Shown here: one piece after another, positions 14,626-22,540 of the stretch | Layout: each line of letters begins with the position of its first letter | How positions within the stretch are numbered: position 1 is the first letter of the stretch | From: Bacilli bacterium | GTDB lineage: Bacteria; Bacillota_I; Bacilli_A; RF39; UBA660 | DNA: 29,446 bases | Direction: 5' to 3' | NCBI GenBank assembly: GCA_017411235.1 | Contig: JAFPMR010000010.1 | Span: forward strand, 1 to 29,446 | Position numbers and translations under genes: made by a program | Notes under the pieces: model-generated | The model's database searches: none | What the model saw: the letters and a program-made list of their open reading frames with translations, nothing else | What the model was told of the DNA's origin: nothing

Positions 14626-15792
14626 CTAATTTAATTTAGCTCCGCAATTTCCGCAGAAATTAGTTCCATTTGTTGGAGCACCACAGTTAGGACAGAAGTT
14701 AGGAACTGCACCATTACCACCTTGTGGAGCAGGAGCAGCTTGGTTAGGTTGTCCACCCATACCAGCAACAGTACCTAAAACATTATTACCAGCTTGTTGT
14801 GCCATATTTAAACCAGCAAATCCAAGTAATGCACCTTTATCATTACTAGAAGCATTTCTCATAGCATCTGCAGTTGCAGCACCCATAGCTCCAGCCATGT
14901 CTTCACTATATACGCCAGCCATAGCTCTTGTTGCATCGGCATTTGCTTGTCCTTGCATTCTTGTATTTAATGCATCCTTTTCAATACCCTTAATAATATC
15001 AATATATTCATCAGTAGCACCAATATCTTCCATAGATACAGCAGTGATTAATAAACCGTAATTAATCCATTTTTGATTTAATACAGTATTAAGAGCAGCT
15101 GATAAATCAGAACCATAAGCACCGATAGAAGAGAATCTAATCTTCTTTTCTTCCATTACTATAGTTAATGCTTTATGCATTTGTTCATTAACATCACTCT
15201 TAAATTGATCATCAAATATTTCGCCAAAAGTAACTTTATCCCTTGGATTAGCACCAATTACAGAAAGAACTAATGCTAAAGGATTATCAACTTTAAATGA
15301 ATAGTTACCACGGAATGTCATTTGGATAGTCATTCCATAAGTAGAATCATAAATCTCTTTTGGAGAAGTTGATCCAAACTTATTACCAGTTTTTTCAAGT
15401 AAATTAATATAATAAACTCTTTGATCCTTAGCAGTTTGACCAGCGAAAGTAAAACGTCCACCGATTTGTCTAAATGTATCCATGATACCTTTTCCTAAGC
15501 CACCATAGAAAACACTTGGTTCAGAACTATTATCATAAATGTATTCACCTGGTTCAGAAGAGAACTCAACTTTACCATTGTCTACTAACATCATTGCCCA
15601 ACCTTGTGGAACAACAATCTTAGAACCATTACTGATAACACCTTCACTTGGATTAGTATTAGCAGGACCATGTTCTACCTTTCCTCTAATAATTAATGTG
15701 TCACCATCAACTGAAGGAATATTGACGAATTCTTTAAATTGATCGCCTAATGCAGTTGAAACTGACGTTGTTAAAGCCTTAATTAAACCCAT
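14626..15792 (-). CDS. SPFH/band 7 protein with C-terminal zinc ribbon (YdjI-like)
   Basis: GGAGG (15804-15800 on the minus strand) precedes ATG. The 388-aa protein has no membrane helix. Residues about 30-290 form the SPFH core of the virion-core/YdjI type (SEGVISNGSKIVVPQGWAMM, SEPGEYIYDNSSEPSVFYGG, YGMTIQMTFRGNYSFKVDNP). An Ala/Gly/Met-rich helical stretch (NADATRAMAGVYSEDMAGAM) and a Pro/Gln/Gly linker follow. The end is a zinc ribbon with CPNCG and CGNCG (about 367-388). SPFH proteins oligomerise on membranes; B. subtilis YdjI works with YdjG and YdjH at stressed membranes. It lies 21 nt downstream of a Tim44-like zinc-ribbon gene, probably co-transcribed with it. Confidence 0.92.
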   Translation of the reverse strand: MGLIKALTTSVSTALGDQFKEFVNIPSVDGDTLIIRGKVEHGPANTNPSEGVISNGSKIVVPQGWAMMLVDNGKVEFSSEPGEYIYDNSSEPSVFYGGLGKGIMDTFRQIGGRFTFAGQTAKDQRVYYINLLEKTGNKFGSTSPKEIYDSTYGMTIQMTFRGNYSFKVDNPLALVLSVIGANPRDKVTFGEIFDDQFKSDVNEQMHKALTIVMEEKKIRFSSIGAYGSDLSAALNTVLNQKWINYGLLITAVSMEDIGATDEYIDIIKGIEKDALNTRMQGQANADATRAMAGVYSEDMAGAMGAATADAMRNASSNDKGALLGFAGLNMAQQAGNNVLGTVAGMGGQPNQAAPAPQGGNGAVPNFCPNCGAPTNGTNFCGNCGAKLN

Positions 15793-15813
15793 TTTTCATA
15801 CCTCCATTTTTAA

Positions 15814-16545
15814 TTAAAGTTTTGCTAGACCAGTAATTACCCAGTCATAATCTTCTTGGTTATAAATTGTGCCGCAATACTCACATTTGCCTGAAGCATT
15901 AACATCTATTGGAGCACCACAACCAGGACATTTTCTGACAATATCTTGATCTTTATGTATTATTTTCTTGGATAGTGTAATTGTATAACTTACTTCTTTT
16001 CTAGATGTATTATTTCCAGATATGTAACTACCATCATCCAAACTAATTATATATTCCATGTAGCGCGATTGCAAGAGAACTTTAACAATTAATTCTCCAT
16101 CACCTAGAATAGAATTAACTATTTTAGTATCTTTTACATTTAATTCATCATACATCTGACGTTGACCTTTAGACTTAACATTATTTAAAATGTTTTCTCC
16201 ATAAGCATAAACTTCATCATTAACAAAATGCTTAATTTCAGGAAGTCTATCCATCATAATATCAGTCATAAACTTAACAAACATATTATTTACTTTAGTA
16301 ATAAACATACTAACACTGAAACTAGGATCAATACGACGTAATTCATCAAGAGTAATTGTCTTAGGACCTACATGTTCTTCCTCTGGATTTTTAACATGAG
16401 GAGGAACTTGCATCTCTTCCTTAGGCACTTCTTCTTTAGGTTTTTCATTTCCAGAAGATCTATCTACAAGATGATAGTATAAATCTGTTACATCGTCTTT
16501 AACTTTTTCAGCAGCTAAATTATTTAAATCATCTTCTATTGCCAT
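15814..16545 (-). CDS. soluble Tim44-like protein with C-terminal zinc ribbon
   Basis: AAAGGGA lies about 6 nt before ATG, and a minus-strand TATAAT is at 16573-16568. The 243-aa product has no membrane helix. A charged Pro/Glu linker (about 30-65) precedes a domain (about 70-205; LRRIDPSFSVSMFITKVNNM, then YMEYIISLDDGSYISGN and KEVSYTITLSKK) with the helix-then-strand order of Tim44-like domains. A zinc ribbon, CPGCG and CEYCG (about 208-226), follows. It shares this domain order with the two membrane proteins upstream, but without their N-terminal helices. It precedes the SPFH gene by 21 nt. Confidence 0.85.
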   Translation of the reverse strand: MAIEDDLNNLAAEKVKDDVTDLYYHLVDRSSGNEKPKEEVPKEEMQVPPHVKNPEEEHVGPKTITLDELRRIDPSFSVSMFITKVNNMFVKFMTDIMMDRLPEIKHFVNDEVYAYGENILNNVKSKGQRQMYDELNVKDTKIVNSILGDGELIVKVLLQSRYMEYIISLDDGSYISGNNTSRKEVSYTITLSKKIIHKDQDIVRKCPGCGAPIDVNASGKCEYCGTIYNQEDYDWVITGLAKL

Positions 16546-16582
16546 ACTTATTCCCTTTCTACAATAAATTATAACATATTAT

Positions 16583-17536
16583 TTACTTAAGAATGTTCTT
16601 CTTATTTAGAACATAATCCTTAGGTTTAGTAACTAAAACACTTCCACAATACTTACATTTACCAGAAGTAACATTTACTATTTTAGCTCCACAGTTAGGA
16701 CATTTTTGTTCCTTGTTATCAGCACCAATTATATATTCAAGTCTATACATATTTTTAAATCTATAATGCTTATGTCCTCTAATAACTTTTTCAGTTCTAG
16801 TATCTATAACATAATCATAGAAAGCAATCTTTAAGAACATCTTAATAATAATAAAACCATTTTCTTCCTTTAAACTAGTAATCTTAGCATACAGAGGATT
16901 ATAATCACTCATGATGTTCTTACCATTTTTAATCTTTAATGCATCTAATTGAGCTTTATAAGTATTAAACAATTCATCAGAACATAAACTCCTTAACGCA
17001 TCATAATCAAAATCCATCCAAGCATTTTGAATTGCAATAAACTTATCTACGAGTTTTTTAACTAATGATTCCATTGTTTCTTTAGGTAAGATTCTTCTAA
17101 CGTCATCATCTTCAACGATATCTACAGCAGTATTATTTTCTAAACTTTCCATTATATTATCGTAATTAGACATAAACTCTTCGTATTTAGATATCTTTTT
17201 ACTTTTTTCTTCTTCCTCTTCTGTATTAGTTAATGATTTTGCTATTGCTATCATCATAACTACTAAGAATGCAATACCCATGATAGCAAAACCATATGCT
17301 TCATATTTTGGGTCATAAGAATAAGAAGAATATCCACTAGATCCACTACGTCCAGAGCTGCTCCATGAGGAACCGCCGCCTCCGCCGCCCCATGAAGAGC
17401 CTCCGCCTCCGCCGGAATAACCAGAATCCCAACCAGAGTCTGTTCTTAGATCAGTATTATTACCATAATCTATAATAGTTATGAATAACAAGAAAAATAA
17501 AAATATTAATATAAAAGATTTTTGCTTCTTATTCAT
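16583..17536 (-). CDS. two-helix membrane protein: Gly/Ser loop, Tim44-like domain, zinc ribbon
   Basis: On the minus strand AGGTG is followed by 6 nt and ATG 17536; the in-frame GTG 17545 lies within the ribosome site. In the 317-aa product, helix 1 is at residues 7-23, then an outside Gly/Ser/Trp-rich loop (DSGWDSGYSGGGGG and repeats, 33-75), helix 2 at about 80-99, then cytoplasm. Residues about 130-270 hold a Tim44-like domain (AIQNAWMDFDYDALRSLCSD, IKNGKNIM, FYDYVID). CPNCG and CKYCG form the zinc ribbon. It is clearly paralogous to the neighbour at 17590-18522. No strong terminator separates it from the next gene. Confidence 0.88.
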   Translation of the reverse strand: MNKKQKSFILIFLFFLLFITIIDYGNNTDLRTDSGWDSGYSGGGGGSSWGGGGGGSSWSSSGRSGSSGYSSYSYDPKYEAYGFAIMGIAFLVVMMIAIAKSLTNTEEEEEKSKKISKYEEFMSNYDNIMESLENNTAVDIVEDDDVRRILPKETMESLVKKLVDKFIAIQNAWMDFDYDALRSLCSDELFNTYKAQLDALKIKNGKNIMSDYNPLYAKITSLKEENGFIIIKMFLKIAFYDYVIDTRTEKVIRGHKHYRFKNMYRLEYIIGADNKEQKCPNCGAKIVNVTSGKCKYCGSVLVTKPKDYVLNKKNILK

Positions 17537-17560
17537 ATTATTCACCTATCTAAATTGTAA

Positions 17561-17592
17561 CAAAAAAAAGAAATACTTTTAAGTATTTCTTA
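17561..17592 (-). terminator. minus-strand intrinsic terminator
   Basis: AAGAAATACTT (17568-17578) pairs with AAGTATTTCTT (17581-17591); on the minus strand it ends in eight T. It follows the stop of the 17590-18522 gene, so that gene is probably its own transcript. Confidence 0.75.
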
Positions 17593-18522
17593 TTTCTTAT
17601 TTACGTTTGTTTTTTTACTTAATACAAATTCACCTGCAGGAACAACTATAGTACTTCCACAATATTCGCATTTCTTAGAAGTAACAGCAAATACTTTAGC
17701 ACCACAGTTAGGACATTTAATTTGTCTTTTCTCAGTATTATTCTTTCTAACAAATTCCATTTCATAATTATTAGTTATTGGATGTTCTTTCGTACCTCTA
17801 ATAACTTCTTTAGATTTCTTGTTGATAACATAATCATAGAATGTAATTCTCAAATAAACCTTTACAGTAACCATATCATTTTCTTCTTTAATACCAATTA
17901 TTCTAATTTCTTCTTGGTTAAAGGCATTCATAATATTTTTACCATTTTTAATCTCTAATGTTTCTAATTGAGATTTATAAGAATTATATAATTCATCAGT
18001 ACATAAGACTCTTAACATATCATAGTTAAATTCCATCCAAGCTTCTTGAATAGCTACGAACTTATTATATGCCATATGCTTTAATGAACCTAAATTTTCA
18101 TCAGGTAGAATTCTTTTAATCTCTTCTTGGCTAATATCCTGTCTCATATTATCAAGCATAGTAGGGCTATTTCTTACATCATAGTACTTAGTAGGTTCTA
18201 ATCCAGAATGATTATTGTTACGCATTACCAAAAGAATGATAATTATAACAACAATCAAAACCATTAAAGTAAAAGCACTACTACCAGATCCACCACTATA
18301 ACTATCATAGTCATAACCAGAACTGCTCCAAGAATCTGATGAATCCCAAGATCCGCCACTATCGCTACTAGACCATCCACCACCAGAATCATAGTCTGAA
18401 TCCCATCCGGAATCAGCTCTTGAGGTTTGAAAATTAACTCCTAAAGTAAAGACAGTTATGATGAATACACCAATAATTCCGATTAATACATACTCCCAAT
18501 TATTTTTAAAGAGTCTTTTCAT
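17590..18522 (-). CDS. two-helix membrane protein: Gly/Ser loop, Tim44-like domain, zinc ribbon
   Basis: GGTGATG lies just before ATG on the minus strand, and TATAAT is at 18543-18538. In the 310-aa product, helix 1 is at 11-30, an outside Asp/Gly/Ser/Trp loop at 31-82 (DSGWDSDYDSGGGWSSSD), helix 2 at 83-101, a Tim44-like domain at about 125-265 (AIQEAWMEFNYDMLRVLCTD, IKNGKNIM, FYDYVIN) and a zinc ribbon CPNCG/CEYCG at about 270-290. It aligns over its whole length with the gene at 16583-17536, indicating a tandem duplication. Tim44-like domains bind membranes and partner proteins; the partner here is unknown. Confidence 0.88.
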   Translation of the reverse strand: MKRLFKNNWEYVLIGIIGVFIITVFTLGVNFQTSRADSGWDSDYDSGGGWSSSDSGGSWDSSDSWSSSGYDYDSYSGGSGSSAFTLMVLIVVIIIILLVMRNNNHSGLEPTKYYDVRNSPTMLDNMRQDISQEEIKRILPDENLGSLKHMAYNKFVAIQEAWMEFNYDMLRVLCTDELYNSYKSQLETLEIKNGKNIMNAFNQEEIRIIGIKEENDMVTVKVYLRITFYDYVINKKSKEVIRGTKEHPITNNYEMEFVRKNNTEKRQIKCPNCGAKVFAVTSKKCEYCGSTIVVPAGEFVLSKKTNVNKK

Positions 18523-18547
18523 ATCATCACCATAAAAATTATAACAT

Positions 18548-18577
18548 AAAAAAACAATATTAATTATAATATTGTTT
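18548..18577 (-). terminator. minus-strand terminator of the glycosyltransferase gene
   Basis: AAACAATATT (18552-18561) pairs with AATATTGTTT (18568-18577) around a 6-nt loop that includes the stop codon; the minus strand runs into seven T. Confidence 0.75.
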
Positions 18578-19508
18578 CATCATTGAATCCTAATTTTTCT
18601 TTTATTAGGTAACTAGGCCTATTTTTAACTTCACTATTGATTGTAGATAAATAAACTCCAAGTATACCAATAAATATAAATAGAATACCAAATAACAGTA
18701 ACATAACTAGTAATATAGCATGTACGCCATTCCATGGTTCATTACCACAAGCAGTTAATATTAGCATAATTACTAAATAAATAAAATCTACAAATAAAGT
18801 TAAAATACCAGTATTAATAGGCCATTTTAAAGGTTTTTGTGAGAAAGCCAAAATACCTTCCATTGCATATTTCATACTATTTTTAAAACCAAAAGACGAC
18901 TTACCATTTCTTCTTGGTTCTACCTTATAAGGAAGATACTTAACATTAAATCCTACCCATGCAAATATTCCTTTAGAAAATCTATTTTTCTCTGACATAC
19001 TTAATATAGAATCTCTAACATTTTTTCTAAACATTCTAAAGTCAGAAGCAGCATTTTCTAACTTAATATCACATAACTTATTCATTAAATTATAGAAAGA
19101 ATTCTTACAGAATGACATAAACTTACTATCTTCAGTTCTACCATCCATAACCATAGCTACTTCATCGTATTCTTTCTCATTATCTAAGACATCTATCATC
19201 TCTAAAAGATAATCTGGATTTTGTTGTAAGTCTCCATCAATAATAGCAGTATATTCTCCAGTAGCATGTTTTAAACCTGCTAACATAGCAGCTTCTTTTC
19301 TAAAATTTCTAGAAAAAGAAATAACTTTAACATGCTTAACATCTTTCTCGTAGATTTCTCTTAATTTATCCATTGTATTATCAGTAGAACCATCATTAAT
19401 AAAGATGGCTTCATACTTAATTTTTTTCAATGTATTATCGATAGCTTCATATAAACCATCTAAGTTCGCTTCTTCATTTTTACAAGGTATAATAACACTT
19501 AATTTCAT
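18564..19508 (-). CDS. family 2 glycosyltransferase, GtrB/DPM-like, with two membrane helices
   Basis: It probably transfers a sugar from a nucleotide sugar to undecaprenyl phosphate on the inner face of the membrane, providing a lipid-linked donor for surface glycans. The 314-aa product has a GT-A fold with VIIPCKNEEANL, INDGSTDNT (37-45), SFSRNFRKEAAMLAGL and the metal-binding DGDLQ (Asp91, Asp93). The NRFSKGIFAWVGF and RRNGKSSFGF segments are typical of the GtrB/DPMS group. Two C-terminal helices lie near 231-254 and 263-287. A minus-strand promoter with extended -10 (TGC-TATAAT, complement of 19526-19534) faces it. It is monocistronic and divergent from the gene at 19621. Confidence 0.92.
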   Translation of the reverse strand: MKLSVIIPCKNEEANLDGLYEAIDNTLKKIKYEAIFINDGSTDNTMDKLREIYEKDVKHVKVISFSRNFRKEAAMLAGLKHATGEYTAIIDGDLQQNPDYLLEMIDVLDNEKEYDEVAMVMDGRTEDSKFMSFCKNSFYNLMNKLCDIKLENAASDFRMFRKNVRDSILSMSEKNRFSKGIFAWVGFNVKYLPYKVEPRRNGKSSFGFKNSMKYAMEGILAFSQKPLKWPINTGILTLFVDFIYLVIMLILTACGNEPWNGVHAILLVMLLLFGILFIFIGILGVYLSTINSEVKNRPSYLIKEKLGFNDETIL

Positions 19509-19525
19509 ATCAGCACCTCATAGGT

Positions 19526-19553
19526 ATTATAGCACAATTTGGACTAAATCAAA
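19526..19553 (-). promoter_or_regulatory. promoter of the glycosyltransferase gene, extended -10
   Basis: On the minus strand, TTTGAT (19553-19548) lies 16 nt before TATAAT (19531-19526, with TGC at 19534-19532 before it). Confidence 0.55.
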
Positions 19554-19620
19554 GTTCAAATAGCATCTTGATAATGAAACGTATTTTTGTTATGATTATA
19601 TATAATAAAGGGTGATTGGC

Positions 19621-20163
19621 ATGGATAGGAAGTGGATGATAGTAGCATGTTTTTTTTCAATCCTAACTTTTATCTCTTCAATAATTTGTTCAAGTCTCAT
19701 CTTTTATAATGAAAAAAACAGAACAGAGATAAACAGTGAAAAGGTACTTGCTACTAATAATATTTTCAAAACATCACAAATTATTTATAAACAAGACAGT
19801 ACAATAAACTTTTCAAATGTTAGTGATGGTTACTCAGTAAGTAGAACTTTTAGCGTTGTTAATAATAACTCTAATGTTATCAAATATAAAGTTGTATGGA
19901 GCAATATAGTATCTTCTTATGATAACCAAATGCTAACATATTCTTTGTCGTGTAGTAATGGTGAAAAAGTTGCCGATAAACAAATTCCATCAAACGATAA
20001 AGAATACACTATTATCGATAATGTAGAAGTAAAAACAAATAGTACTAATAACTGCACTATAACGATAAATTATAGTGATAAAGAAGAATTAGAAGAAGAA
20101 CAACCAGAAGAACCAACAAACAGATCATTCGGAGGAAAGTATCAAGTAATAATAATAGAATAG
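19621..20163 (+). CDS. membrane-anchored beta-sandwich protein, candidate SipW-system substrate
   Basis: ATG 19621 follows AAAGGGTG (19607-19614); the in-frame GTG 19612 is inside that ribosome site. TATAAT is at 19601-19606. The 180-aa product has an N-terminal hydrophobic helix (about residues 5-29) followed by VLATNN, which could be either an anchor or a cleavable signal. The outer domain (INFSNVSDGYSVSRTFSVVN, IKYKVVWSNI, LTYSLSCSNGEK, NCTITINYS) has the pattern of TasA/CalY-like beta-sandwiches. Two Cys may pair. An acidic tail ends in KYQVIIIE. It is paralogous to the next gene, and a SipW-type peptidase gene follows, so a secreted or fibre-forming role is inferred. Confidence 0.8.
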   Translation: MDRKWMIVACFFSILTFISSIICSSLIFYNEKNRTEINSEKVLATNNIFKTSQIIYKQDSTINFSNVSDGYSVSRTFSVVNNNSNVIKYKVVWSNIVSSYDNQMLTYSLSCSNGEKVADKQIPSNDKEYTIIDNVEVKTNSTNNCTITINYSDKEELEEEQPEEPTNRSFGGKYQVIIIE

Positions 20164-20178
20164 AAGGAAGTGATAAGG

Positions 20179-20796
20179 ATGGAAAAGAATGAACAATTCA
20201 AAGAAGAATTAGAAAAACAATATAGTATCCTTATCAAAGCATCAGAAAAAAAAGAAAAAAAATACTTTATTATCATTATTTCCATACTAGTAATGACTTT
20301 AGTAGGAACAATTATTAGTATTGTTTTTTCAAGCATTGCATTCCGTAACAGCAAAGATATGAATAAAAAAGCAGAAGAAACAATGAATACCTATTATCGT
20401 ACATTAGCTGTAACTTATAACACTGGAGATAAACTAGAATTAAGAGGTATTGGTAATGGCTATGAGTTAAGTAATCCTAAAACCATAACTATAACAAATG
20501 AAGGAGATACCAAATCTAAATTTAATATAAAATTTAGTGGTATCCAAACATCCTTAATATCTAGTAATAATTTAACTTATACAATAACTTCAAATAACGA
20601 AACTTCTTCACCAAAAGAACTACCTTTAAACGAAAAAGTAATAGTAAGTGAAGTAGAAATAGAACCAGAACAAACAATCACTTATGTAATTAAAGCAAGT
20701 TATAATGGTCAAATGGAAGAAAACAATTATACAAACTATTACAACGCAAATATTGTAATAGAACAAATAGGAGACACAGCAGAAATCCTAGGCTAA
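20179..20796 (+). CDS. membrane-anchored beta-sandwich protein, paralogue of the preceding gene
   Basis: ATG 20179 follows AAGGAAG (20164-20170) by 8 nt; GTG 20170 overlaps that site. The 205-aa product has a charged cytoplasmic N-terminus (about 30 residues), one helix (about 34-56), and an outside domain: GNGYELSNPKTITITN, KSKFNIKFSGI, NNLTYTITSNNETSSPKELP, EQTITYVIKASYNGQ. Block by block this matches the preceding protein (DGYSVSRTFSVVN, IKYKVVWSNI, LTYSLSCSN), though without Cys. A 15-nt gap follows the first gene and 13 nt precede the peptidase gene, so the three form an operon. Confidence 0.82.
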   Translation: MEKNEQFKEELEKQYSILIKASEKKEKKYFIIIISILVMTLVGTIISIVFSSIAFRNSKDMNKKAEETMNTYYRTLAVTYNTGDKLELRGIGNGYELSNPKTITITNEGDTKSKFNIKFSGIQTSLISSNNLTYTITSNNETSSPKELPLNEKVIVSEVEIEPEQTITYVIKASYNGQMEENNYTNYYNANIVIEQIGDTAEILG

Positions 20797-20809
20797 GAGT
20801 GGAGAATAT

Positions 20810-22429
20810 ATGGCAGAAGCAAAGAATAAAAAAAATTTCTTTCAAATATTATTCAAATTACTATCTTACATAGTAATTGCTTTTGTTTGTGCAATAACAT
20901 TCTTCTTACTATATTACATAGTAACAGCTCAACTACACGCCAAAGATGAAAACTATCGACCAGGAGTATCTATCTATACAATAGTTAGTCCTAGTATGAC
21001 ACCAGTCATAAAAGTATATGACATCGTTGTAAACGTTAAAGTCTCTAACCCAAGTAGTATTCAAATTGGTGATATCATAACTTATAAATCTAAAGCACCT
21101 AACTCAGAAGGAATGACAATTACACATAGAGTAGTTGCTGTAGACAAGACTCAAGATGGCAAATATGAGTATATGACTCAAGGGGATAACAATAGTGAAC
21201 CAGATAGTTTAATGGTTACTTTTGATCAAGTAATAGGAAAAGAAATAATGATTATTCCTAAATTAGGAAGAGTTCAATTCTTAATTGCTAACCAAAAAGG
21301 ATGGCTATTATTACTATTAATACCTATTGGTATTTACCTAATAAAAGAATTCGCTAAATTAATGAATTTACTAAGTTTAAGAAAGAAAGTAACTAATGTA
21401 GTTTCTGAAGAAAAAACATATAAACCAACTGTAGATGAAGTAGAAGAAAGAAAAGAACAAATCAAACTAAAACTAAAAGAAAATCAAACAGAAAAAGATT
21501 CTGTAGTTAAGAGTGAAAAAGAACCAACTAGCTTCTTAGAACAATATACAGAAACTAAGTTAGAAGTAAAAACAAATAAATATGCAGAATTAAAAGCTTT
21601 AAAAGAAAAACAACAAAAAGAAGAAGTTGTAGAAGAACAACCTAAACCAGTAGTCCCTAAGAAAGCAGAAACTACTGAAGTAAAAGAAGTACCTAAAGTA
21701 GAAACAGAAATCATCTTACCTAAGAAAAAAGAAGAAGTAAATGATGAATATGAAATACTTGATACTGATGAATTAACAACAAAAATAAAAGAATACGATA
21801 CAAAACTAATAAAACTTAACAAGATGATTGCTGATATAGAAAACATCAAAGAAAAACCAGAAGAACCAAAAGAAGAACCATTCGTTGAAATTGATAACTT
21901 CTTAAAAGGTGGCAAAATCAAAGTTAAGAATATTGAAGAAACAAAAAATCAAAAGAAGAAACTTAATACAAAAAGAGCTACTGATCCTTCTAAGTATATA
22001 GAAGATGTTAAAATTGAATTAACTCCTATCATTAAAACATCTAACTATAATGCAAGAACTAAGATTGAAAGACCAGATAGCATTGATATCAATGAACTTA
22101 GAAGCATTGAAACTAAAAAAACCGAGGTTAAAAAAGCAGAGCCTAAAAAGAAAAAGAACTTGAACTTAAATCCAAAAGAAGTAACTAAAGTTAAGAAAGG
22201 TAAAGCTAATAACACAAAAACTGTTTCAACAAGTAAAAAGAGATTAGTTCTAAACCCAAGAACTACTCAAAAAGCTACAAGAAATAGAAGAAATGTTGCC
22301 CCAGTACAAAACAATTATGTTCCTGTACAACAACCTAGAGTTCAACCGGTACAACAACCAATAAAACAACCAGTTAAAAAGGCACCAAAGAAGAAGGAAC
22401 CATTCATAATAATTGAAAAGATTAAGTAG
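20810..22429 (+). CDS. SipW/ER-type signal peptidase I with long charged cytoplasmic tail
   Basis: GTGGAG (20799-20804) is 5 nt before ATG. In the 539-aa product, helix 1 is at residues 16-40, the catalytic domain is outside, and helix 2 is at about 165-185. The nucleophile Ser62 lies in SPSMTP and the base is His106 in THRVVAV. A His instead of the usual Lys marks the SipW/archaeal/ER class. YMTQGDNNSEPD is the conserved third box. Residues about 195-539 form an extra cytoplasmic tail rich in Lys, Glu, Pro and Gln (coiled-coil-like near 300-340, then basic, ending in VQQP/PVKK repeats). SipW enzymes are usually below 200 aa. Substrates are probably the two preceding proteins. A terminator follows. 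Confidence 0.92.
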   Translation: MAEAKNKKNFFQILFKLLSYIVIAFVCAITFFLLYYIVTAQLHAKDENYRPGVSIYTIVSPSMTPVIKVYDIVVNVKVSNPSSIQIGDIITYKSKAPNSEGMTITHRVVAVDKTQDGKYEYMTQGDNNSEPDSLMVTFDQVIGKEIMIIPKLGRVQFLIANQKGWLLLLLIPIGIYLIKEFAKLMNLLSLRKKVTNVVSEEKTYKPTVDEVEERKEQIKLKLKENQTEKDSVVKSEKEPTSFLEQYTETKLEVKTNKYAELKALKEKQQKEEVVEEQPKPVVPKKAETTEVKEVPKVETEIILPKKKEEVNDEYEILDTDELTTKIKEYDTKLIKLNKMIADIENIKEKPEEPKEEPFVEIDNFLKGGKIKVKNIEETKNQKKKLNTKRATDPSKYIEDVKIELTPIIKTSNYNARTKIERPDSIDINELRSIETKKTEVKKAEPKKKKNLNLNPKEVTKVKKGKANNTKTVSTSKKRLVLNPRTTQKATRNRRNVAPVQNNYVPVQQPRVQPVQQPIKQPVKKAPKKKEPFIIIEKIK

Positions 22430-22452
22430 ATTTAAAAAAATCTACTTTTCTT
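22424..22452 (+). terminator. intrinsic terminator of the signal-peptidase operon
   Basis: AAGTAGATTT (22424-22433), AAAA loop, AAATCTACTT (22438-22447), then a short T run. The stop TAG is in the 5' arm. Confidence 0.8.
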
Positions 22453-22477
22453 AAGCAAAAAAATAAAAAAATCAAGT

Positions 22478-22513
22478 AAAATCGTTTACACAATGTAAAG
22501 ATTTTGTTATAAT
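22478..22513 (+). promoter_or_regulatory. strong promoter overlapped by a dyad operator
   Basis: TTTACA (22485-22490), a 17-nt spacer, TATAAT (22508-22513). The -35 box is one half of TTTACA-CAA-TGTAAA. The symmetry continues outward as AAAATC (22478-22483) and GATTTT (22500-22505) with one unpaired G. The dyad lies upstream of the RNA start, so it would act as DNA. Confidence 0.6.
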
Positions 22514-22540
22514 TTATTCATAATAAGCGAGGTGTGGATT

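Noticed and set aside
16583..18522. Assembly duplication of one gene
   Set aside because: The two Tim44-like genes are similar in protein but clearly diverged in sequence and separated by a real terminator, so they are paralogues.
21484..21921. Minus-strand 145-aa open frame
   Set aside because: It is a Ser/Phe-rich shadow of the Lys/Glu-rich signal-peptidase tail, with no ribosome site or promoter.
22532..22540. TGTGGATTG as a further DnaA box
   Set aside because: It overlaps the ribosome site and start region of the gene and deviates from the consensus; probably chance.
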